Program-made: the position numbers and the translations under genes
Shown: one piece after another, positions 7,471 through 11,542 of the stretch
Layout of the letters: every line of letters begins with the position of its first letter
Position numbering within the stretch: position 1 is the first letter of the stretch
The notes under the pieces: model-generated
The model's database searches: none
What the model was told of the DNA's origin: nothing
Seen by the model: the letters and a program-made list of their open reading frames with translations, nothing else
Assembly (NCBI GenBank): GCA_020201295.1
Contig: JAIVHA010000138.1
Location: 1 to 11,542, forward strand
Origin: Lysobacteraceae bacterium
Lineage (GTDB): Bacteria > Pseudomonadota > Gammaproteobacteria > DSM-19610
Length of the DNA: 11,542 nucleotides
Direction of reading: 5' to 3'

Positions 7471-7498
7471 CCTCACGCCTCACGCCTCACACCTCACC
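7471..7498. repeat. Heptamer array upstream of rnt (right arm)
   Basis: Four units, CCTCACG twice, CCTCACA and CCTCACC, end 18 bases before the rnt ATG. In the phase used elsewhere the unit is CACGCCT, identical to the first unit at 33-39 and close to the reverse complement of the left arm's AGGCGTA. The arm occupies the space where the rnt promoter and leader would be expected. Confidence 0.8.
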
Positions 7499-7516
7499 TG
7501 TATTACCCTATGCCCC

Positions 7517-8167
7517 ATGACTGAGACATCCGACTTCATCCCCATGGGACAGCGCTTCAGGGGATTTCTGCCCGTTGTGGTGGACGTGGAGACCGGCGGC
7601 TTCAATGCGCGCACCGATGCCCTGCTGCAGGTGGCGGCGGTGTTGTTGCGCATGAATCCCGATGGCCAGATCTTCCGGCACCAGACCCTGTCCTTTCATG
7701 TGCAGCCCTTCGAGGGCGCGAACATGGACCCCAAGTCCCTGGAAGTGACCGGCATCAATCCCTGGCATCCCCTGCGCATCGCCCACCCCGAAAAGGAGGC
7801 CCTGGCCTCGGTGTTTCGCGGCGTGCGCGAGGAAATGAAGATCAACGCCTGCAAGCGGGCCATCCTGGTGGGACACAACGCGGGCTTCGACCTGTCCTTC
7901 ATCCACCAGGGCGCAGAGCGAACCGGGCTCAAGCGCAATCCCTTCCACCCCTTCAGCAGCCTGGATACCGTGACCCTCGCGGCCATGGCCTTCGGCCAGA
8001 CGGTACTGGCACGGGCGGTGCAAGCGGCGGGCATGGACTGGAGCAACAGCGACGCCCATTCGGCCGTCTACGATGCGGAAAAGACCGCGGACCTGTTTTG
8101 TCACGTGGTCAACCGCTGGGGTCCGGTGGGCCTGCCAGCGGACGAAGCGCTCATGGACAAGGCCTGA
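7517..8167 (+). CDS. rnt: Ribonuclease T
   Basis: This DEDDh-family 3'-to-5' exoribonuclease trims the 3' ends of tRNA and other stable RNAs and acts as a dimer in the cytoplasm. From the ATG at 7517 it has 216 residues against 215 in Escherichia coli. The catalytic residues take the same numbers I recall for the E. coli enzyme: D23 and E25 (VVDVETGGF), D125 (HNAGFDLSF), H181 and D186 (AHSAVYDAE). The family signatures RFRGF, LKRNPFHPF and AGMDW are present, which separates it from DnaQ/epsilon exonucleases. The frame stays open upstream to a GTG at 7430, but that extension is encoded by repeat DNA. Collinearity with E. coli fixes 7517. No clear Shine-Dalgarno sequence precedes the ATG. The diguanylate cyclase follows after 38 bases. 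Confidence 0.95.
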   Translation: MTETSDFIPMGQRFRGFLPVVVDVETGGFNARTDALLQVAAVLLRMNPDGQIFRHQTLSFHVQPFEGANMDPKSLEVTGINPWHPLRIAHPEKEALASVFRGVREEMKINACKRAILVGHNAGFDLSFIHQGAERTGLKRNPFHPFSSLDTVTLAAMAFGQTVLARAVQAAGMDWSNSDAHSAVYDAEKTADLFCHVVNRWGPVGLPADEALMDKA

Positions 8168-8184
8168 ACAAGCCGTTATAACGG
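8154..8184 (+). promoter_or_regulatory. Candidate promoter and palindrome before the diguanylate cyclase
   Basis: TGGACA (8154-8159) and TATAAC (8177-8182) are 17 bases apart, and each matches the sigma-70 consensus at five of six positions. The pair spans the end of rnt. The -10 box lies inside a perfect 12-base palindrome, CCGTTATAACGG (8173-8184), which could be an operator. Transcription would start about 8189, leaving a very short leader that just includes the AGGGAG ribosome-binding site. The cyclase may also be read through from rnt. Confidence 0.35.
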
Positions 8185-8205
8185 CCCGAGGGAGTTGCCG
8201 GCGCC

Positions 8206-9210
8206 ATGACCATCAGTGACGGCACAACAACAAACACACCAAAAGCCAAGGCTGATCCTCGGATGGTCGAAGACCTCGCCATCGTCATCGTTGACGACAT
8301 GCAATACAGCCGCACCGTTTTGCGCACCACGCTCAATCGGATCGGATACACGGACATTCGCATGGCGGCCTCGGCATCCGAGTCCCTGGCCATGCTCAGT
8401 GACCGGCGCGCCGAGGTGGTGCTGGCGGACTGGGTGATGCCGGAGATGAACGGTCTGGAGCTGACCGCCGCCATTCGCGTCAAGGATGAGGAGCGGGACC
8501 ACTACACCGCCATCATCCTGTTCACAGGCAAGGAAGGTGACGAGCCCATGATGGAGGCCTTCAGTCATGGCGTGGACGACTATCTAACCAAGCCCGTGAA
8601 GCAGGTTCAGCTGGCTGCCCGTGTCTTCGCGGCCGGACGCATCGCCCGCCTGCAGAACACCGTGCTCGAGACCTCCTCGGCGCTGACCGCCGCCAATCGC
8701 CAGCTGGAATACCTCTCCACCACCGACCCGCTCACAGGACTGCCGAACCGGCGTGCCTTGAACAAGCGCCTGGAAGCGGCCCTGCTGGAGACCCAGGCGC
8801 GCAACGGCGGTCTGTGCGTGGGGCTGCTGGACCTGGATCACTTCAAGCAGATCAACGACACCTATGGCCACGATGTGGGCGACGAGGTGTTGACCACCCT
8901 GTCAAAGCGGCTGCGCCTGGCGCTGAGGCCCATGGACATGGTGGCCCGGCTGGGGGGAGAGGAATTTGCCCTGGTGATGCACTTTCACGATGTCGGTCAT
9001 TGCGATCCGAGCATCTTCCTGCGGGTGCTGGACACGATCAGACGTGAGGCCTTCCCCACCTCCGAAGGCCCCATCCCCGTGACCGCCTCCATCGGTGCCT
9101 GCTGCTACCGGCACGGCGAGGACATGGCCACCATCCAGGGGCTGCTCAAGAGCGCCGACCAGAACCTCTACAAGGCCAAGGCACAGGGACGGAACAGGGT
9201 TGTGGGGTGA
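8206..9210 (+). CDS. Receiver-GGDEF response regulator, probable diguanylate cyclase
   Basis: This 334-residue cytoplasmic response regulator probably makes cyclic di-GMP from two GTP when its receiver domain is phosphorylated. The receiver domain is about residues 24-145. It has the acidic pair D30/D31, phosphoacceptor D75 (LADWVMPEMNG), switch T107 (LFTGKE) and K129 (LTKP). A short helical linker (about 146-170) leads to the GGDEF domain (about 171-334), starting with DPLTGLPNRRAL. The active site is GGEEF at 250-254, the substrate-binding DLDHFKQIND is at 209-218, and the inhibitory-site RPMD is at 241-244, so product feedback is likely. The layout resembles WspR and shorter PleD-like proteins. 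The ATG at 8206 has GAGGGAG 11 bases upstream. No cognate histidine kinase or membrane segment is seen. The downstream array begins directly at its stop. Confidence 0.93.
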   Translation: MTISDGTTTNTPKAKADPRMVEDLAIVIVDDMQYSRTVLRTTLNRIGYTDIRMAASASESLAMLSDRRAEVVLADWVMPEMNGLELTAAIRVKDEERDHYTAIILFTGKEGDEPMMEAFSHGVDDYLTKPVKQVQLAARVFAAGRIARLQNTVLETSSALTAANRQLEYLSTTDPLTGLPNRRALNKRLEAALLETQARNGGLCVGLLDLDHFKQINDTYGHDVGDEVLTTLSKRLRLALRPMDMVARLGGEEFALVMHFHDVGHCDPSIFLRVLDTIRREAFPTSEGPIPVTASIGACCYRHGEDMATIQGLLKSADQNLYKAKAQGRNRVVG

Positions 9211-9288
9211 GGATGAAGGATGAAGGATGAAGGCAGAGCGTAGTGCCTGATCTCACTCAACCTTCATCCTTGTGCCTTCATCCTTTTG
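9211..9288. repeat. Inverted pair of heptamer arrays between the cyclase and grxD
   Basis: The left arm is GGATGAA three times (9211-9231), then GGCAGAG. The right arm is CCTTCAT, CCTTGTG, CCTTCAT and CCTTTTG (9261-9288). The arms are inverted copies of one unit. The left arm starts at the first base after the cyclase TGA. The grxD stop codon (TGA, complement of 9278-9280) lies inside a right-arm unit. Two converging genes therefore end in the same repeat pair, and the repeat supplies one of the stop codons. Confidence 0.85.
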
Positions 9289-9292
9289 TTTT
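9223..9292 (+). terminator. Probable rightward terminator after the diguanylate cyclase
   Basis: A perfect 13-base stem can form between 9223-9235 (AAGGATGAAGGCA) and 9273-9285 (TGCCTTCATCCTT). The right arm runs into TTTTGTTTT, as expected of an intrinsic terminator for rightward transcription. The 37-base loop is long, and a competing pairing with 9261-9271 exists. No T-run follows in the leftward direction, so grxD transcripts would need another signal. Confidence 0.45.
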
Positions 9293-9604
9293 CGCAGCCG
9301 CCTCATCCACCATCTTCTTCAACTCACCGTTCTGGAACAACTCCAGGGTGATGTCGCAGCCGCCCACTAGTTCGCCGTCCACATAGACCTGGGGGAAAGT
9401 GGGCCAGTTGGCGTACTGGGGCAGGGCCTGCATGATCTCCTGATCGGCGATCACGTTCACATAGGCGAACTCCTGCCCGCACTGCTTAAGGGCCTCCACG
9501 GTGCGGCTGGAAAACCCGCACATGGGGAACTGGGGGGTGCCTTTCATGAAGATCACCACGGAATGACCTTCGACCTGCTGTTTGATGCGTTCGAGCGCGT
9601 CCAC
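9278..9604 (-). CDS. grxD: Monothiol glutaredoxin, CGFS type (Grx4)
   Basis: This 108-residue cytoplasmic glutaredoxin belongs to the class II family that binds a [2Fe-2S] cluster with glutathione and passes it to apo-proteins. The active-site CGFS is at 29-32. Other glutathione contacts are K21 (MKGTP), the cis-proline segment WPTFPQ (67-72) and GGCD (81-84). Length is close to the 115 of Escherichia coli Grx4. The start is GTG at 9602-9604; AGGA lies seven bases upstream and no suitable in-frame ATG precedes the fold. It is co-directional with the asnB-like gene but separated by about 200 bases holding a large inverted repeat, so it probably has its own promoter. I could not place that promoter with confidence. 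Its last codon and stop fall in repeat sequence. Confidence 0.96.
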   Translation of the reverse strand: MDALERIKQQVEGHSVVIFMKGTPQFPMCGFSSRTVEALKQCGQEFAYVNVIADQEIMQALPQYANWPTFPQVYVDGELVGGCDITLELFQNGELKKMVDEAAAKTKG

Positions 9605-9706
9605 GTCTTTTTCCTCTCAAAACATTCAGTTGTCTGATGGCCACACAGTCTATACCCCGGCTCTCCTGGAATAAACGGGCCGCCGGCAGGGGCATCCGAA
9701 CAACTA

Positions 9707-9792
9707 CCTGCACCACGAAGCCCACGAAGGGCACGAAGGGAATGAAATCCATAGGGTTTTCTTCGTGCCCTTCGTGGGCTTCGTGGTTCAGG
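9707..9792. repeat. Large inverted repeat made of 9-base units
   Basis: The arms 9712-9738 and 9761-9787 are perfect reverse complements (27 base pairs). They extend to 9707-9738 with 9761-9792 with a single mismatch. The loop is 22 bases. Each arm is a short tandem array of period nine, with unit CACGAAGNN repeated three times. The right arm ends 11 bases before the stop codon of the asnB-like gene (complement of 9803-9805), so the element is first in its 3' region. Repeats of the CACGAAG kind are widespread in bacterial genomes and often give false small proteins; that is general knowledge, not a search. It may stabilise or end the asnB-like transcript. Confidence 0.9.
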
Positions 9793-9802
9793 GAAACGCA
9801 GT

Positions 9803-11542
9803 TCAAGCCATGGCGTCCACGTTGCGTTGCAGCCAGAACTCCAGCAGGGCCAGGTGCCAGAGCTTGCTGCCCTGGATGCGGGTGAGGTGTTGCTCGGGGG
9901 CCTTGAGCAGACTATCCACGTAATCCCGCTGGTACAGGCCCCGCTCCCGGCAGGCCCGGGAATCGAGGATCTCGCGCATGAAGCCCAGGAATTCACCGCG
10001 CACGTATTTCAGGGCTGGCACCGGGAAGTAGCCCTTGGGCCGGTCGATGACCGCATCGGGCAGACGCCCCCGGGCGATCTGGCGCAGGACATACTTGCCG
10101 CCGTCACGCAGCTTGAGCTCCGGGGGCATGGCGGCGGCCAGTTCCACCAGCTCGTGGTCGAGGAACGGCACCCGGGCCTCCAGGCCCCAGGCCATGGTCA
10201 TGTTGTCCACCCGCTTGACCGGGTCATCCACGATGAGTGTGGTCACATCCAGACGCAGTACGGCATCCAGCATGGTGTCCGCCCCGGGGGCGTCCAACAG
10301 CTCGCCGATCAGGGCGCCGGTGTGATCCCCGTCCACCAGGGCCGGGTCGATCATGCGGGCAAACTCGTCGTGGTCCCGATCAAAGTAGTGGCGCCGGAAA
10401 CGCTCCACCCGGCTGCCTTCGGTCTCCTCGGCCATGCGCGGATACCAGAAATAGCCGCCAAAGACCTCGTCCGCACCCTGCCCCGACTGCACCACCTTGA
10501 CGTGTTCGGAGACCTGCTGGGAAAGCAGGTAGAAGGCCACCGCATCCTGGCCCACCATGGGCTCGGCCATGGCATCCACCGCCTCGGGCAGGCGGGTGAG
10601 CACCTCATCATTGGGGATATGAAAACGATGATGCTCGGTGGCGTAACGCTCGGCCACCGGGTCGGAGTACTCGAATTCGCTGCCCTTCTCCTCGGGCTGA
10701 TCCTCGAAACCCACGGTGAAGGTCTTCAATCCCTGCACGCCGCTTTCGGCCAGTAGTGCCACCAGCAGGCTGGAATCCAGGCCGCCGGAAAGCAGCACGC
10801 CCACGGGCACGTCGGCGATCTGCAACCTGCGCTCAACGGCAAGACGCAGGCTCTCGTGGATCGCCTCGATCCATTCTGCTTCGCTGCGGGGCTGCGAGGG
10901 ACGCACGGCGTCCAAGTGCCAGTAGCGGGTCAGGTGACTGCGGCCATCGGCCTCGATGGTCAGGGTATGGGCCGGGGGCAGCTTGCGGATGCCCTTGAAC
11001 AGGGTCCGGGGTGCGGGCACCACCGCATGCAGGGTGAAGTGATGGTGCAGGGCCACGGGGTCGATGGCAGTGTCCACACCCCCGGCGGCCAGCAGGGCCT
11101 GGGTGTTGGAGGCAAAACGCAGGCGCTTGCTGTCCTGGCTGTAATAAAGCGGTTTGATGCCCATGCGATCCCGGGCCAGGAACAGACGGCGGTTGCGCAG
11201 ATCCCAGACGGCGATGGCGAACATGCCCTTGAAGTGCCGAACGCAGTCGCCGCCCCATTCGGCGTAGGCCTTGAGAATCACCTCGGTATCGCCCGTGGAG
11301 AAGAACCGGTGCCCACGGGCCTCCAGCTGACCACGCAGGTCGCGGAAGTTGTAGATCGTGCCGTTGAACACCACCGCCAGGCCCAGACCCGGATCCAGCA
11401 TGGGCTGATGGGCCCGTTCGGACAGATCCAGGATGGACAGGCGCCGGTGACCAAAGGCCAGCGCACCATCGCTCCAGGTCCCTTCATGGTCAGGGCCACG
11501 ACGCTCCAGACGATCCAGCATGCGCCGGATGGAGGCAAGCTC
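9803..11542 (-). CDS. asnO: Asparagine-synthetase-like amidotransferase, probably N-acetylglutaminylglutamine amide synthesis (5' end missing)
   Basis: This glutamine-dependent amidotransferase probably forms the terminal amide of N-acetylglutaminylglutamine amide, a compatible solute. The frame stays open from the first internal Met codon (11519-11521) to the window edge, adding ELASIRR. The true start and the N-terminal nucleophile cysteine, perhaps 15 residues further, lie outside. Counting from that Met, the glutaminase domain is about 1-200, with RGPDHEG (8-14), NGTIYN (53-58) and GDTEV (77-81). The ATP-pyrophosphatase domain follows, with SGGLDSS (245-251) and SGQGADEVFGGY (346-357). 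The GQGADE variant, the following WYP, the segment VDDPVKRVDNMTMAWG and the end GSKLW match the family as I remember it from Pseudomonas. Ordinary asparagine synthetase B is the main alternative. The partner synthetase/acetyltransferase gene is not downstream, so it must be upstream beyond the edge or elsewhere. Confidence 0.75.
   Translation of the reverse strand, partial: ELASIRRMLDRLERRGPDHEGTWSDGALAFGHRRLSILDLSERAHQPMLDPGLGLAVVFNGTIYNFRDLRGQLEARGHRFFSTGDTEVILKAYAEWGGDCVRHFKGMFAIAVWDLRNRRLFLARDRMGIKPLYYSQDSKRLRFASNTQALLAAGGVDTAIDPVALHHHFTLHAVVPAPRTLFKGIRKLPPAHTLTIEADGRSHLTRYWHLDAVRPSQPRSEAEWIEAIHESLRLAVERRLQIADVPVGVLLSGGLDSSLLVALLAESGVQGLKTFTVGFEDQPEEKGSEFEYSDPVAERYATEHHRFHIPNDEVLTRLPEAVDAMAEPMVGQDAVAFYLLSQQVSEHVKVVQSGQGADEVFGGYFWYPRMAEETEGSRVERFRRHYFDRDHDEFARMIDPALVDGDHTGALIGELLDAPGADTMLDAVLRLDVTTLIVDDPVKRVDNMTMAWGLEARVPFLDHELVELAAAMPPELKLRDGGKYVLRQIARGRLPDAVIDRPKGYFPVPALKYVRGEFLGFMREILDSRACRERGLYQRDYVDSLLKAPEQHLTRIQGSKLWHLALLEFWLQRNVDAMA

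Noticed and set aside
7217..7483. Proline/glycine-rich small frames over the pyrC-rnt gap
   Set aside because: They are readings of the heptamer array and palindrome and overlap pyrC on the opposite strand. No ribosome-binding site or domain supports them.
7332..7498. CRISPR array
   Set aside because: Units are seven bases, contiguous and degenerate, with no spacers and no cas genes nearby.
7430..7516. N-terminal extension of RNase T from GTG at 7430
   Set aside because: The 29 extra residues are encoded by repeat DNA. The ATG at 7517 puts D23, E25, D125, H181 and D186 at the Escherichia coli numbers.
7517..8167. DnaQ-type epsilon exonuclease
   Set aside because: RFRGF at the start, LKRNPFHPF and AGMDW are RNase T signatures, and the length fits RNase T.
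9605..9706. grxD promoter with TATAGA on the minus strand near 9650
   Set aside because: The -10 match is four of six and no -35 box sits at a usual distance. IscR-type symmetry is also absent.
9486..9806. Possible small protein (106 codons, minus strand) containing NHEAHEGHEE
   Set aside because: The peptide is a direct reading of the CACGAAG inverted repeat and then runs into grxD in the wrong frame. Such peptides are a common false call over this repeat type.
9803..11542. Exosortase-linked or ordinary asparagine synthetase
   Set aside because: The SGQGADE motif, following WYP and C-terminal GSKLW fit the N-acetylglutaminylglutamine amide family better, as far as I can recall. No exosortase or polysaccharide genes are nearby. 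This is not fully excluded.

Overview
The window reads as chromosomal core sequence from a GC-rich gammaproteobacterium. Ectothiorhodospiraceae/Chromatiales (halophilic or haloalkaliphilic sulfur bacteria) would fit. This rests on the gene families, on an 887-residue homodimeric-type pyruvate dehydrogenase E1, and on a glutamine-amidotransferase of the kind that makes a dipeptide osmolyte. The assignment is inference; no rRNA or other marker is present. I see no mobile element, CRISPR array, tRNA or rRNA.

Region 1 (90-6029, minus strand) is a complete pyruvate dehydrogenase operon, aceE-aceF-lpd. E1 decarboxylates pyruvate. E2 carries the acetyl group on one lipoyl domain and passes it to CoA. 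E3 reoxidises the lipoyl group and carries its own N-terminal lipoyl domain. The E2 and E3 lipoyl domains are about 71% identical and even share a nine-base ribosome-binding leader, which suggests duplication within the operon.

Region 2 (6030-6282) is a 253-base divergent spacer holding the control signals of the pdh operon (leftward) and pyrC (rightward). It includes an imperfect dyad at 6122-6147.

Region 3 (6283-9210, plus strand) holds pyrC (class II dihydroorotase), rnt (RNase T) and a receiver-GGDEF diguanylate cyclase. The genes look functionally unrelated: pyrimidine synthesis, RNA 3' maturation and c-di-GMP signalling.

Region 4 (9278-11542, minus strand) holds a CGFS monothiol glutaredoxin (Grx4/GrxD) and, running off the right edge, an asparagine-synthetase-like amidotransferase that best fits N-acetylglutaminylglutamine amide synthesis.

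The most unusual structure is not a gene. Degenerate period-7 tandem repeats lie against the stop codons of lpd, aceF, pyrC, the diguanylate cyclase and grxD. The arrays share a period but differ in unit. At least two are arranged as inverted pairs able to form long stems. A related period-9 inverted array (27 perfect base pairs) lies just beyond the asnB-like stop. Together these fill most of the small gene-end gaps.
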